From Planctomycetota bacterium (GTDB taxonomy: Bacteria > Planctomycetota > UBA1135 > UBA2386), in NCBI GenBank assembly GCA_020638655.1, contig JACKIC010000002.1, positions 434,001 through 498,000 on the forward strand: a stretch of DNA of 64,000 nucleotides. Reading direction: 5' to 3'. The notes below the pieces were generated by a model. The model was not told the origin of the DNA. It saw only the letters and a list, made by a program, of their open reading frames with translations, and did not search any database. The stretch's first letter is position 1, and the number at the start of each line of letters is the position of its first letter. The translations under genes and the position numbers were made by a program. Of this stretch, positions 1 through 8,121 are shown one piece after another.

Positions 1-918
1 CGCGCCTTCGAACTCGGCGCGGGTCACGGTGAGATCGACCTGGCCGCGGTCGCCGAGGTCCAGCTGCAGGGTTGCGGAGCCGGCGTCGCTGAGACGCACC
101 TTGAGGCCTTCGGCCGCGCCGCGCACGGCCTGCAGCACGTAGGGGTCTTCCTTGGCGGCGGCCGCGGCGCGCCTGGGCAAGAGGGCCAGGATGCGCTGCA
201 CCAGCAGCGCGTCGAAGTCGTCGCCGCCCAGGTGGGTGTCGCCGGCGGTGGCGAGCACGCGGAACACGCCGCCCTCGATGCGCAGGATCGACACGTCGAA
301 GGTGCCGCCGCCGAGGTCGTAGACGAGCACCGTGCCGTCCTTGCTGCCGTCGATGCCGTAGGCGAGCGCGGCCGCGGTCGGCTCGTTGAGGATGCGCAGG
401 CACGACAGGCCGGCGAGACTGGCGGCGTCCTTGGTCGCCTGGCGCTGGGCGTCGTCGAACCACGCCGGCACGGTGACCACGGCGTCGTGCACGAGCTGGC
501 CGGTGGCCTGCTCGGCGACGGCCTTGACCTGGCCGAGCACCATCGCCGAGATCGCCTCGGGCGAGTAGTCGCGGTCGTCGATGCGCACGCGCGGCAGGTC
601 GCGTTCGCCGGCCACGACCGGGTACGGCAGGCCCGCGGCGTCGCCGGCGGCTTCGCTGGCCGAACGGCCGATCAGGCGCTTGATCGAGAAGATGGTGCGG
701 TCGGGGAACTGCAGCCGCAGCGCCTTGGCCGCCTCGCCGACGATGGTGCGGCCGTCGGGGTGCAGGCAGACGACCGACGGGATCAGCGCCTCGCCCTGCT
801 GGTTGCGCAGCACGTGCGGGGTCTTGCCGGCGCGGACTGCGACCAGGCTGTTGGTTGTGCCCAGGTCGATGCCGACGACGAGTCGCGGCGCGGCGGGAGG
901 GGGAGTGGGAGACGTCAC
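1..918 (-). CDS. hscA: Fe-S cluster assembly chaperone HscA (Hsp70), 3' part outside window
   Basis: Hsp70-family ATPase that, with HscB, helps release Fe-S clusters from the scaffold IscU in the cytoplasm. Only the first 306 codons are inside the window, covering most of the nucleotide-binding domain. The sequence shows the phosphate-1 motif IDLGTTNS near residue 17, IKRLIGRSA, NEPTAAALAYG, and the phosphate-2 motif YDLGGGTFDVS. I chose the GTG at 918 because it gives GTGA with the hscB stop and puts the first motif at the normal distance. HscA rather than DnaK is inferred from its place at the end of an isc operon; the substrate domain cannot be inspected. Confidence 0.93.
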   Translation of the reverse strand, partial: MTSPTPPPAAPRLVVGIDLGTTNSLVAVRAGKTPHVLRNQQGEALIPSVVCLHPDGRTIVGEAAKALRLQFPDRTIFSIKRLIGRSASEAAGDAAGLPYPVVAGERDLPRVRIDDRDYSPEAISAMVLGQVKAVAEQATGQLVHDAVVTVPAWFDDAQRQATKDAASLAGLSCLRILNEPTAAALAYGIDGSKDGTVLVYDLGGGTFDVSILRIEGGVFRVLATAGDTHLGGDDFDALLVQRILALLPRRAAAAAKEDPYVLQAVRGAAEGLKVRLSDAGSATLQLDLGDRGQVDLTVTRAEFEGA

Positions 919-1415
919 GACTTGGCCTGCAGGTCCGCGAGGGCCTTGCGATGGTAGTGGGAGGCGTGCAGCGTGCGCGCCGCGGCGTCGAGGTCGCCGG
1001 CGTCGAGGTCGGCGCGCAGCTGTTGCCAATCGCCCTCGAGCGCCTGGTCGAGGCGGGACTGCAGCGGCGCCAGCGCGTCGTCGCGCGCGAACGCGACCTC
1101 CTCGGCGAGCTCGAGGGCGTCGGCGAGGAACATCGGGTCGAGCTTCTTGTTGCGGTCGAGCACGCCGGGCGCCTTGGCTTCGAGCAGCGCCTTGGCGCGC
1201 TGCCAGGGGTCGCGCAGCACCTTCCAGGCGTCGTTGATCTCGGCCGAGCGCTGCAGCACCGCGACGCAGTCGGCGGTGTTGGCGGCGCGGTTGAGGTCGG
1301 GGTGGCACTCGCGCGACAGCTCGAGGTAACGGCGCTCGAGGGCGCGCGCATCGAGGTCGAGGGACTTGGCCACGCCGAACACCGTGAACGGGTCGGGTGC
1401 GGGAACGTGGATCAC
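915..1415 (-). CDS. hscB: Co-chaperone HscB (J-domain protein)
   Basis: J-domain co-chaperone that stimulates HscA and delivers IscU to it. The 166-residue product has the diagnostic HPD tripeptide (ECHPDLN, about residue 38) in an N-terminal J domain, followed by a C-terminal helical segment that in the family binds the scaffold. Length is close to the usual 170 residues. The start is a GTG (M-I-H-V-P); no better start is nearby. It sits between iscA and hscA and overlaps hscA by four bases, so translation of the two is probably coupled. N-terminal zinc-binding cysteines found in some HscB proteins are absent here. Confidence 0.92.
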   Translation of the reverse strand: MIHVPAPDPFTVFGVAKSLDLDARALERRYLELSRECHPDLNRAANTADCVAVLQRSAEINDAWKVLRDPWQRAKALLEAKAPGVLDRNKKLDPMFLADALELAEEVAFARDDALAPLQSRLDQALEGDWQQLRADLDAGDLDAAARTLHASHYHRKALADLQAKS

Positions 1416-1429
1416 GCCGGGATGGCCGC

Positions 1430-1828
1430 TCAGGCGGAGAAGGAGGTGCCGCAGCCGCAGGTGCCGGTGGCCTGGGGGTTCTTGAACACGAAGCCGCGGT
1501 CGAGCAGGCCGTCGTTGAAGTCCAGCGTGGTGCCGCCCATGAAGAACTCGCTCTTCTTGTCGACGACGAGGTGCACGCCGTGCTGCTCGAAGGTCAGGTC
1601 GAACTCGGTCGGGCCGTTCTGGTCGAAGTCGAGCACGTAGGTGAAGCCCGAGCAGCCGCCGCCCTTGGCGCCGATGCGCACCCAGGTGGTGCCGTCGAAC
1701 TTCTGCTCGGCGATCACGCGCAGGATCTCCTTGGCGGCGCGCTCGGTGAGGTGCACGCCGCGGCCCGGCTTGGGGGCCGCCGCCGGAGTCGCCGCGGGGT
1801 TCTGATCCGTGCTCTTGGTCTCGCTCAT
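1430..1828 (-). CDS. iscA: A-type iron-sulfur carrier protein IscA/ErpA
   Basis: A-type Fe-S carrier or insertion protein of 132 residues. The family's three conserved cysteines are visible: one in GGGCSGF and two in the C-terminal TCGCGTSF. A roughly 25-residue Ala/Pro-rich N-terminal extension precedes the conserved domain that begins at VHLTERAAKEI. The gene lies 10 bp after iscU and 14 bp before hscB in the isc operon, which supports the IscA role; ErpA cannot be excluded from sequence alone because the two paralogues share this fold and motif set. ATG start. Confidence 0.92.
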   Translation of the reverse strand: MSETKSTDQNPAATPAAAPKPGRGVHLTERAAKEILRVIAEQKFDGTTWVRIGAKGGGCSGFTYVLDFDQNGPTEFDLTFEQHGVHLVVDKKSEFFMGGTTLDFNDGLLDRGFVFKNPQATGTCGCGTSFSA

Positions 1829-1838
1829 GGCATCCTGC

Positions 1839-2249
1839 TCACTTGGTCTCTGCGGCGGCGCCCTTGGCGGCCGCCTGCTTCTTGCGCCAGTCCTCGATCG
1901 CCGCCTTGATCGCGTCCTCGGCGAGCACCGAGCAGTGGATCTTGACCGGCGGCAGCGACAGCTCCTCGACGATCTGCGTGTTCTTGATCTCGGCGGCGGC
2001 GTCGACCGTGGTGCCCTTGAGCCATTCGGTCGCCAGCGACGACGAGGCGATCGCCGAGCCGCAGCCGTAGGTCTTGAATTTGGCGTCGACGATGCTGCCG
2101 TGGTCGTCGACCTTGATCTGCAGCTTCATCACGTCGCCGCACTCGGGGGCGCCGACCACGCCGGTGCCGACGTTGGGGTCGTCCTTGTCGAGCGAGCCGA
2201 CGTTGCGCGGGTTCTGGTAGTGGTCGAGTACCTTGTCGCTGTAGGCCAT
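1839..2249 (-). CDS. iscU: Fe-S cluster scaffold IscU
   Basis: Scaffold on which IscS and an iron donor build [2Fe-2S] clusters. The 136-residue product begins MAYSDKVLDHYQNPRNVG, typical of IscU, and carries the three ligand cysteines in ECGD, YGCGSA and KIHCSV. The HscA recognition motif LPPVK, conserved in IscU but not in SufU or NifU, is present just before KIHC. This agrees with the presence of hscB and hscA in the same operon. A short Ala/Lys tail of about 12 residues follows the conserved domain. Confidence 0.96.
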   Translation of the reverse strand: MAYSDKVLDHYQNPRNVGSLDKDDPNVGTGVVGAPECGDVMKLQIKVDDHGSIVDAKFKTYGCGSAIASSSLATEWLKGTTVDAAAEIKNTQIVEELSLPPVKIHCSVLAEDAIKAAIEDWRKKQAAAKGAAAETK

Positions 2250-2301
2250 CTGTGGTCTCCGTGTTCGTGTTCTGTGGCGTGTCGGGACTGGTGCACTCGG
2301 A

Positions 2302-3516
2302 CTAGTGCATCGTCCACTTCACCTGGCTGAGGTCGACACCCTCCTGGACCATTTCCCAGAGCGGTGACATCTCACGCAGGCGGGTGACCTCGGCGATCAG
2401 GCGATCGGCGGCGAAGTCGACTTCTTGTTCGGTGGTGAAGCGGCCCAGCGAGAAGCGGATCGAGCTGTGGGCGAGCTCGTCGCCGAGCCCCAGTCCCTTG
2501 AGCACGTAGCTGGGCTCGAGGCTCGCCGAGGTGCAGGCCGAACCCGACGACACCGCGATCTCCTTGATGCCCATGATCAAGGACTCGCCCTCGACGTAGG
2601 GGAACGAGATGTTGGTCAGGTGCGGCAGGCGGGCCTGCGGGTCGCCGTTGAGCACGGCGTCGGGCAGGGCCTTCATGATGCGTTGTTCGAGGCGGTCGCG
2701 CAGCGCCATCAGCTTGGGCACCTCGGTCGCCATCTCCTCGCGGCAGATGCGCGCGGCCTCGCCCATGCCGACGATGCCCGTGACGTTGAGCGTGCCCGAG
2801 CGCATGCCGCGCTCGTGGCCGCCGCCGTCCATCTGCGAGGTCAGGCGCACGCGCGGGTTCTTGCGGCGCACGTAGAGCGCGCCGACGCCCTTGGGGCCGT
2901 ACATCTTGTGCGCCGAGATCGACAGCAGGTCGACGTGCTGCGCCTCGACGTCGAGCGGGATCTTGCCGGCGGCCTGGGTCGCGTCGGTGTGGAACAGAGT
3001 GCCCTTCTGCTTGCAGATGGCGCCGATCTCGGCGAGCGGGTGCAGCGTGCCGATCTCGTTGTTGGCGGCCATCAGCGACACCAGGATGGTGCGGTCGGTG
3101 ATCGCGTCGCGGAGCTGATCGAGGTCGACGTGACCCTTGCGGTCGACGGGCAGCCACGTCACTTCGTAGCCTTGCGTCTCGAGGTGCTTCATCGGGTCCA
3201 GCACGGCCTTGTGCTCGGTGATCGCGGTGATCAGGTGGTTGCCCTTCTCGCGATACATCTGCGCGGTGCCCTTGATCGCGAGGTTGTTGGCCTCGGTCGA
3301 GCCGCTGGTCCAGAGGATCTCCTTGGGGTGCGCGCCGAGCAGTTGCGCGACCTGCGAGCGCGCCTCCTCGACGGCGGCTTCGGCGGTCCAGCCGAACGCG
3401 TGGCTGCGACTGGCGGCGTTGCCGAACGTCTCGGTGAAGAACGGCAGCATGCGCTGCACGACCCGCGGGTCGCAGGGCGTCGTGGCGCTGTAGTCGAGGT
3501 AGATGGGGGTCTTCAT
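2302..3516 (-). CDS. iscS: Cysteine desulfurase IscS
   Basis: PLP-dependent cysteine desulfurase that supplies persulfide sulfur to IscU, tRNA thiolation and other acceptors. The product of 404 residues starts MKTPIYLDYSATTP. It shows the PLP-lysine segment SISAHKMYGPKGVG and the mobile-loop catalytic cysteine in SSGSACTSASLEPSYVL, with the long loop of group I enzymes. The C-terminus ends in QVKWTMH, close to other IscS proteins. The start ATG at 3516 overlaps the iscR stop as ATGA, so an upstream start inside iscR was not used. Length is standard. Confidence 0.97.
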   Translation of the reverse strand: MKTPIYLDYSATTPCDPRVVQRMLPFFTETFGNAASRSHAFGWTAEAAVEEARSQVAQLLGAHPKEILWTSGSTEANNLAIKGTAQMYREKGNHLITAITEHKAVLDPMKHLETQGYEVTWLPVDRKGHVDLDQLRDAITDRTILVSLMAANNEIGTLHPLAEIGAICKQKGTLFHTDATQAAGKIPLDVEAQHVDLLSISAHKMYGPKGVGALYVRRKNPRVRLTSQMDGGGHERGMRSGTLNVTGIVGMGEAARICREEMATEVPKLMALRDRLEQRIMKALPDAVLNGDPQARLPHLTNISFPYVEGESLIMGIKEIAVSSGSACTSASLEPSYVLKGLGLGDELAHSSIRFSLGRFTTEQEVDFAADRLIAEVTRLREMSPLWEMVQEGVDLSQVKWTMH

Positions 3517-4103
3517 CGGGTGGTACTCTTGACGGCGGCGAGGTCCGCAGCGGGGGTGAGGCTGCACAGCTCGTCGAGGCGGATCTCGCGGAACAGGCGC
3601 GTCATGCGTTCGTGCACGACGTGCATCGGGCGCTTGCTCGGGCAGAAGGAGTAGAGCGAACAGCCTTGCTCGGCTTCGCCGTTCGTCGCGGCGGCGGCGG
3701 GCGCGGACGCGTTGGCCAGGGCCAGCAGGCCGCCCGGCGCGCTGTCGTGGTCGTCGTTGTCGTCGCCGCAGTCGTCGCCGGCGGCTTCACCGCGGTGGGC
3801 GATGCACTCGACCAGCGTGAACTTGCCCTCGACGACCTCGAGGATGTCGTGCAGTGACACGTCGCGCGGCGCCTTCACCAGGCGGTAGCCGCCCTTGAGG
3901 CCGCGCACCGAATCGAGCACGCCGTGTTTGGCGAAGTCCTTGAGCAGGTTGGCGACGACCGACTTGTTGAGGCCGGCGCGGCGCGCGATCTCGTGCGCGC
4001 TGACCACGGTGTCCGCCGCCGGGCCGCCGGGGTACGCGCCCTCGCGGGCGATCGCGCCCAGCAGGAACACGGCGTAGTCGGCCTTCTTGGAGATGCGCAG
4101 CAT
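3513..4103 (-). CDS. iscR: Rrf2-family regulator IscR with an inserted acidic/alanine-rich loop
   Basis: Rrf2-type winged-helix repressor expected to sense Fe-S status and control the isc operon that it heads. The 196-residue product starts MLRISKKADYAVFLLGA and has the family pattern KGGYRL near residue 70. Cysteines lie at 100, 112, 148 and 154, with His161. In E. coli IscR the ligands are spaced C-x5-C-x5-C-x2-H. Here C148-x5-C154 fits the last pair, but C100 is separated by a 47-residue Asp- and Ala-rich segment. The start at 4103 is preferred over an in-frame start at 4205, whose extension is not conserved in character. It overlaps iscS by ATGA. Confidence 0.87.
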   Translation of the reverse strand: MLRISKKADYAVFLLGAIAREGAYPGGPAADTVVSAHEIARRAGLNKSVVANLLKDFAKHGVLDSVRGLKGGYRLVKAPRDVSLHDILEVVEGKFTLVECIAHRGEAAGDDCGDDNDDHDSAPGGLLALANASAPAAAATNGEAEQGCSLYSFCPSKRPMHVVHERMTRLFREIRLDELCSLTPAADLAAVKSTTR

Positions 4104-4143
4104 GCGGAATGTGGTGCCCCGGGACTTGCCCCGCGGGCCGAGC

Positions 4144-4172
4144 AAACTAGACCCGGTTTGGGGCTCATTCAA
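4144..4172 (-). promoter_or_regulatory. Candidate sigma70-type promoter of the isc operon
   Basis: On the minus strand TTGAAT (4172-4167) and TAGTTT (4149-4144) are separated by 17 bp, about 40 bp upstream of the iscR start. The -35 matches 4 of 6 consensus bases and the -10 only 3 of 6. I see no convincing IscR-type palindrome around it. The spacing and position are the main support, so this is a low-confidence call. Confidence 0.3.
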
Positions 4173-4245
4173 CCATCGGGTGAAAAAAGCCCCGGATGGA
4201 GGCACATTCTACCTTCGCCGTCCGCGCCCGACCGACCGCCAGCCC

Positions 4246-5136
4246 ATGACCGAGCCCGACCTGACCGCACAACTCCTTGCCAACGGCCCGTTCGCGCGCG
4301 AGGGGGCGCCCTACTCGCTGGTCACCGTCGCCGGCCCGGACGCCGGCGAGTTCCTGCAGCGGCTGTGCAGCCAGGACGTCCTGGGGCTCGGCGAAGGCGC
4401 CGCGGCGCCGGCTGCGTTCCTCGACGCCAAAGGCAAGGTCCTGGTGACCTGCCTCGTGCAGCAGATCGCGGGCAGCTACTGGCTCGAGACCCAGGCGACG
4501 CAGGGGCCGCGGCTGCTCGAACTGCTCGAGCGTTACCACTTCACCGAGAAGCTCACGATCGCCGTGCCGCCGCAGCCCGACCGGTGCGCGGAGTGGATCG
4601 GGGCCGCGGACGAAGCGACGCCGCCGACGGGCGACGCGGTGCGGTTCGAGTTCACGCGGCACGGCGTGACGTTCGTGCGGGCGCACGCCGCGGCGCCGGC
4701 CGGGGTCGCGCTGCCCGGCGCGGCGCTGACCGAAGAACGCGCCGAGGCGCTGCGCATGGCCGCGGGGCTGGTGCGCGTCGGCGTCGAGACCGAGGCCAAC
4801 ACGCTGGCGCTCGAGGCGGCGCTCGACGACCACTGCTCGACCACGAAGGGCTGCTACACGGGCCAGGAGATCGTCGCGCGCATCCACACCTACGGCCACG
4901 TCAACCGGCGGCTGTGCCTGCTGCGGCTGCCGATGGGCGAAGCGATCACGGCGCCGGCGCCGCTGCACGAGCTCGAGGACGAGCTGGCGGTGGGGCGCGT
5001 GTTGCACGCGGTCGCCGTTCCCGAGCTGGCGCTGCGCGTCGGGCTGGGTTACCTGCCCAAGGACTTCCAGGCGCCCGGCACCGAGCTGGCGCTCGAAGGC
5101 GGCGTGCGCGTGCGCATCGAGGCGTGGAACGGCTGA
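4246..5136 (+). CDS. ygfZ: Folate-binding YgfZ/GcvT-like protein (Fe-S maintenance)
   Basis: Tetrahydrofolate-binding protein of the YgfZ/IBA57 family, which supports assembly or repair of certain Fe-S enzymes. The 296-residue product carries the family signature KGCYTGQE (about residues 202-209), whose Cys is essential in E. coli YgfZ. The N-terminal GcvT-like fold starts near YSLVTVAGPDAGEFLQRLCSQD. I took the ATG at 4246 because homology begins right after it and upstream in-frame codons run through the isc promoter. It is divergent from the isc operon, a functionally sensible neighbour. Confidence 0.92.
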   Translation: MTEPDLTAQLLANGPFAREGAPYSLVTVAGPDAGEFLQRLCSQDVLGLGEGAAAPAAFLDAKGKVLVTCLVQQIAGSYWLETQATQGPRLLELLERYHFTEKLTIAVPPQPDRCAEWIGAADEATPPTGDAVRFEFTRHGVTFVRAHAAAPAGVALPGAALTEERAEALRMAAGLVRVGVETEANTLALEAALDDHCSTTKGCYTGQEIVARIHTYGHVNRRLCLLRLPMGEAITAPAPLHELEDELAVGRVLHAVAVPELALRVGLGYLPKDFQAPGTELALEGGVRVRIEAWNG

Positions 5137-5157
5137 GTTTGGCGGTGACCCGTCCGG

Positions 5158-5934
5158 CTACTTGCCCGCGTAGGCGATGACGACGTAGGCCATGTCGCCC
5201 AGCGCCGTCACGGCGAGCTCTTCGCCCGCGGCGACGAGCAGCGCCGTGTCCTGCGCGACGTCGAGCACCTGCTCGCCGCCGCGCACCTGTGCGGTGCCGC
5301 GCGGCCGCACGAACAGCAGCACCTCGTCGGCCAGCGGTCGTCCGGGGATCGCGCGCAGGTCGAGGCTCGCGCCCGCGGGCAGCACGGCTTCGTCGAGCGA
5401 CAGCGTCGCGGCCTTGTAGTCGGGCGCGAACACGCGCTCGACGGTGACGTCCCCGACCGGCAGTCGCTGCATGCGGCGCGGCGGCAGCGACTCGGCCGAC
5501 GTCGGGAAGGTCTCGGCGGGGCGCCACTCGCCGGTGCCGGGATCGAACGCCTTGCCGCTGCCGGCGAGCGGCAGCAGCGGCTTGCGGCTCAGCGCGGCGC
5601 GACCCTCGGGCTCGGGTTCGGCGGCCGGCTGGCGCGCCGCGACCACCAGGATCTCGCCGTCGCCGTGGTGCGCGCCGAACTCGGTGCGCGGCGGCAGGAA
5701 CACGGCCATCGGCCGCCCCTCGAACTCGGTGGTGCGCGCGCCGCGCGCGGGCCACGCGGTGCCGCCGCCGACGAGGTCGAACGTGCCGCGCAGCAGCACC
5801 GCGGCGCTCTCGGCGTCACCGGTGACGTAGCGGGCCTCGCCGCGCGGGCGCCACAGGCGCAGCTCGGTGAACCAGCGGCCGCCGACCGCGAAGGTGGTGC
5901 GGTCGCCGTCGTCGTGCGCGGCCAGCGCGTTCAT
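5158..5934 (-). CDS. IolB/KduI-like bicupin protein
   Basis: A 258-residue protein resembling 5-deoxy-glucuronate isomerase (IolB) in layout: an N-terminal cupin with AAVLLRGTFDLVGGG and TTEFEGRPMAVFLPPRTE, where IolB proteins read similarly (a serine/threonine-x-FEG-P-AV-PP pattern), followed by a second cupin half from about residue 150. I could not confirm the metal-ligand histidines of IolB, and no other inositol catabolism gene is nearby, so the substrate is uncertain. It overlaps the upstream PpiC-type isomerase by ATGA and probably shares its transcript. A general cupin or pirin-like protein is the alternative. Confidence 0.55.
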   Translation of the reverse strand: MNALAAHDDGDRTTFAVGGRWFTELRLWRPRGEARYVTGDAESAAVLLRGTFDLVGGGTAWPARGARTTEFEGRPMAVFLPPRTEFGAHHGDGEILVVAARQPAAEPEPEGRAALSRKPLLPLAGSGKAFDPGTGEWRPAETFPTSAESLPPRRMQRLPVGDVTVERVFAPDYKAATLSLDEAVLPAGASLDLRAIPGRPLADEVLLFVRPRGTAQVRGGEQVLDVAQDTALLVAAGEELAVTALGDMAYVVIAYAGK

Positions 5935-7322
5935 CGACCGCCCCTTCCGGACGGGCTACTGCCGGCCGGGGCGCCGCCGGCGCTCCGGGGCTCGAGGTGC
6001 AGGTTGTCGAGGATCTGCCGCTTGAGGTCGTCGGCGGCGCGTTCGCGCAGGCGCGCCAGCAGCGCGGCGTCGTCGAGGTCGGGTTCGACGTCGAGCACCT
6101 TGATCAGATAGCAGCCGTCCTCGCCCCCGAGCGGCTCGCTGACCTCGCCCTTGGCCAGCGCGAACGCGGCCTGCAGCACCAGCTCGGGCAGGTCGCCGTC
6201 GCGGCGGTTGTGCCAGCCGGCGTCGCCGCCGCGCTGCTTGCTCAGGGGTTCTTCGCTCGTGATGCGCGCGACGAGGTCGAAGGGGTCCTTGGCGAGGCGG
6301 GCCCGCGCGGCCTGCAGCTGCGCCATCGCGGCCGGGAAGTCGTTGGGCACGAGCGCGTTCGGCGTCTGCAGCGCGCGCACGAAGATCATGCCGATCTGCC
6401 GGCGCGGACCGACGCGCTCGAGCACCTCGTCGCGGTGCTCGAGCAGCTGCTGCTGCAGCTCGGCGTCGGGGTGCAGCCTGGCGGCCAGCAGCGGCAGCAG
6501 CACCTGGGCGCGGAACACGCGCAGTTCGCGCAGCGACTGCAGGGTGAAGCCCTGCGACTTGATCAGCTGCTCGAAGCCCACGCCGCTCAGGCGCGGGTCG
6601 CGCGCGGCTTCGCTGCGGCGCGTCTGGATGGCGCGGTCGAGGTCGTCCGTGGTCAGCTGCAGGCCCTGCTCGCGGGCCATCGCCTCGATCGTCTGCAGGT
6701 AGGCGACCTGCTGCACGAAGCGCTGCTGCTCGGTCTCGTCGCAGGTCTGCAGCAAGAGGCGGCCGAGCTCGTCGAGCGCCACGGGCTGGTCGTCCACGCG
6801 GCAGGCGACGCCCGCGGGCAGCTTGTCGGGGTCGACCTCGATCTTGGCCCGGCGCCGCTCCTCGGACAGCCAAAGCTTGAGCATGTCGCCGCTGACGTGT
6901 TCGTTCTTGCCGAGCGCGAGCTCGGCGCGCACCAGCCGCTCCTGGGCGATCTGCACGGCGAACACCTCGAACAGCTGCTGTTCGGTGCTGTTGCGCACCG
7001 CGGCGAACTCCTCGGGCTTCTTGCCCGCCGCGCGCAGCTTGCCGGCGAGGTCGTTCCAGAAGGCCTTCACCTCGGCCTGCGTCGGCATCAGGCCCTTGGC
7101 CTTGGCGGCGCGGCGGGTCAGCGTGCTGTCGACCAGCACCTCGACGGCCTGCCGGCCCTCGTCGCGGCGGCGCAGGTGGAACGCCATCTCGAGCGCGACG
7201 TCGGTGCGGGTCACGTAGGCGTCGCGCCCCTCGAGTTGGAACTGGGCCAGCACCTCGCCCGGGTCCTGCTGCGGGGCGGCAGGGGCGAGGAGCAGGCAGG
7301 TCAGCAGCGGGAGCGGGTTCAT
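5931..7322 (-). CDS. Secreted parvulin-type (PpiC/SurA-like) peptidyl-prolyl isomerase
   Basis: Envelope folding factor of 463 residues. A short signal peptide (MNPLPLLTCLLLAPAA) is followed by a long helical SurA-N-like region and, at about residues 315-420, a parvulin domain recognisable by QRGGDAGWHNR, AAFALAKGEVSEPL and YLIKVLDVE. One parvulin domain is seen, where E. coli SurA has two. The ATG at 7322 gives the signal peptide directly; an upstream in-frame start adds only MRGLVSCAAR. It follows pstB1 by 31 bp on the same strand, so read-through from the pst operon is possible, and overlaps the IolB-like gene. Confidence 0.82.
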   Translation of the reverse strand: MNPLPLLTCLLLAPAAPQQDPGEVLAQFQLEGRDAYVTRTDVALEMAFHLRRRDEGRQAVEVLVDSTLTRRAAKAKGLMPTQAEVKAFWNDLAGKLRAAGKKPEEFAAVRNSTEQQLFEVFAVQIAQERLVRAELALGKNEHVSGDMLKLWLSEERRRAKIEVDPDKLPAGVACRVDDQPVALDELGRLLLQTCDETEQQRFVQQVAYLQTIEAMAREQGLQLTTDDLDRAIQTRRSEAARDPRLSGVGFEQLIKSQGFTLQSLRELRVFRAQVLLPLLAARLHPDAELQQQLLEHRDEVLERVGPRRQIGMIFVRALQTPNALVPNDFPAAMAQLQAARARLAKDPFDLVARITSEEPLSKQRGGDAGWHNRRDGDLPELVLQAAFALAKGEVSEPLGGEDGCYLIKVLDVEPDLDDAALLARLRERAADDLKRQILDNLHLEPRSAGGAPAGSSPSGRGGR

Positions 7323-7353
7323 GCGGGCCGCGCACGATACCAGACCGCGCACC

Positions 7354-8121
7354 TCAGCCGAACCGGCCCTCGATGTAGTCGGCGGTCTCCTGCTGCTTGG
7401 GTGCGACGAACATCTCCTCGGTCGCGGAGTGCTCGACGACGCGGCCCATCAGCATGAAGACACACTCGTCGCTGGCGCGGCGCGCCTGCGCCATGTTGTG
7501 CGTCACGATCAGGATCGAGTACTTGCCGCGCAGCGTCCAGATCAGGTCCTCGACCGCGGCCGTGGCCTCGGGGTCGAGCGCCGAGCAGGGCTCGTCCATG
7601 AGCAGCACCGACGGCTTGGTCGGCAGCAGCCGGGCGATGCAGAGCTTCTGCTGCTCCTCGAGGGACAGGCCGGTGGCCTTGTGGTCGAGGCGGTCCTTGA
7701 CGCGATCCCACAGCAGGACCTGCCGCAGGGCCTCTTCGACCAGGGCGTCGCCATCGGCCTTGTTGACGCGTTTGCCGCTGTGCAGCCGGTGTCCGAACAG
7801 GACGTTGTCGCGGATCGACAGCGGCAGCGGGTTGGGGCGCTGGAACACCATGCCGACGTGGCGGCGCACCTGGATCGCGCTGACCTGTTCGCCGTAGACG
7901 TCCTGGCCGAGCACCTTGATCGTGCCCGTGGTCGAGACGTAGCCGAGCCGCTCGTTGATGCGGTTGCAGCTGCGCAGGAACGTCGACTTGCCGCAGCCCG
8001 ACGGGCCGATCAGCGCGGTGACGATGCCGGCGCGCACCTGCAGGTCGACTTCGAACAGGGCCTGGAAGGTGCCGTACCACAGGTTGAGGCTCTGCGCCTC
8101 GATGGCGAGGTGCTCAGCCAA
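7354..8121 (-). CDS. pstB: Phosphate ABC transporter ATPase PstB (copy 1, degenerate signature motif)
   Basis: Cytoplasmic ATPase of the PstSCAB phosphate importer, 255 residues. Walker A GPSGCGKST (39-47), Q-loop Gln94 (VFQRPNPLP), Walker B LLMDEPCSALDP (D176, E177) and the H-loop His208 (VTHNM) are all intact. The ABC signature, LSGGQ in most PstB proteins, reads LSLEEQQK (152-159). The C-terminal ETADYIEGRFG is typical for PstB. Start is a TTG at 8121 lying inside the end of the preceding pstB copy (8-bp overlap); no ATG or GTG precedes the conserved part. See the finding on complementary defects with copy 2. Confidence 0.93.
   Translation of the reverse strand: MAEHLAIEAQSLNLWYGTFQALFEVDLQVRAGIVTALIGPSGCGKSTFLRSCNRINERLGYVSTTGTIKVLGQDVYGEQVSAIQVRRHVGMVFQRPNPLPLSIRDNVLFGHRLHSGKRVNKADGDALVEEALRQVLLWDRVKDRLDHKATGLSLEEQQKLCIARLLPTKPSVLLMDEPCSALDPEATAAVEDLIWTLRGKYSILIVTHNMAQARRASDECVFMLMGRVVEHSATEEMFVAPKQQETADYIEGRFG

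Noticed and set aside
2425..3654. Long open frames antisense to iscS and to many other genes
   Set aside because: In such GC-rich DNA, frames opposite real genes stay open by chance; these give Arg/Ala/Gly-rich products with no family motifs, while the sense frames carry complete domains.
4104..4245. IscR binding palindrome in the isc promoter
   Set aside because: No sequence resembling the type 1 or type 2 IscR sites of E. coli could be found; only a weak promoter candidate is reported.
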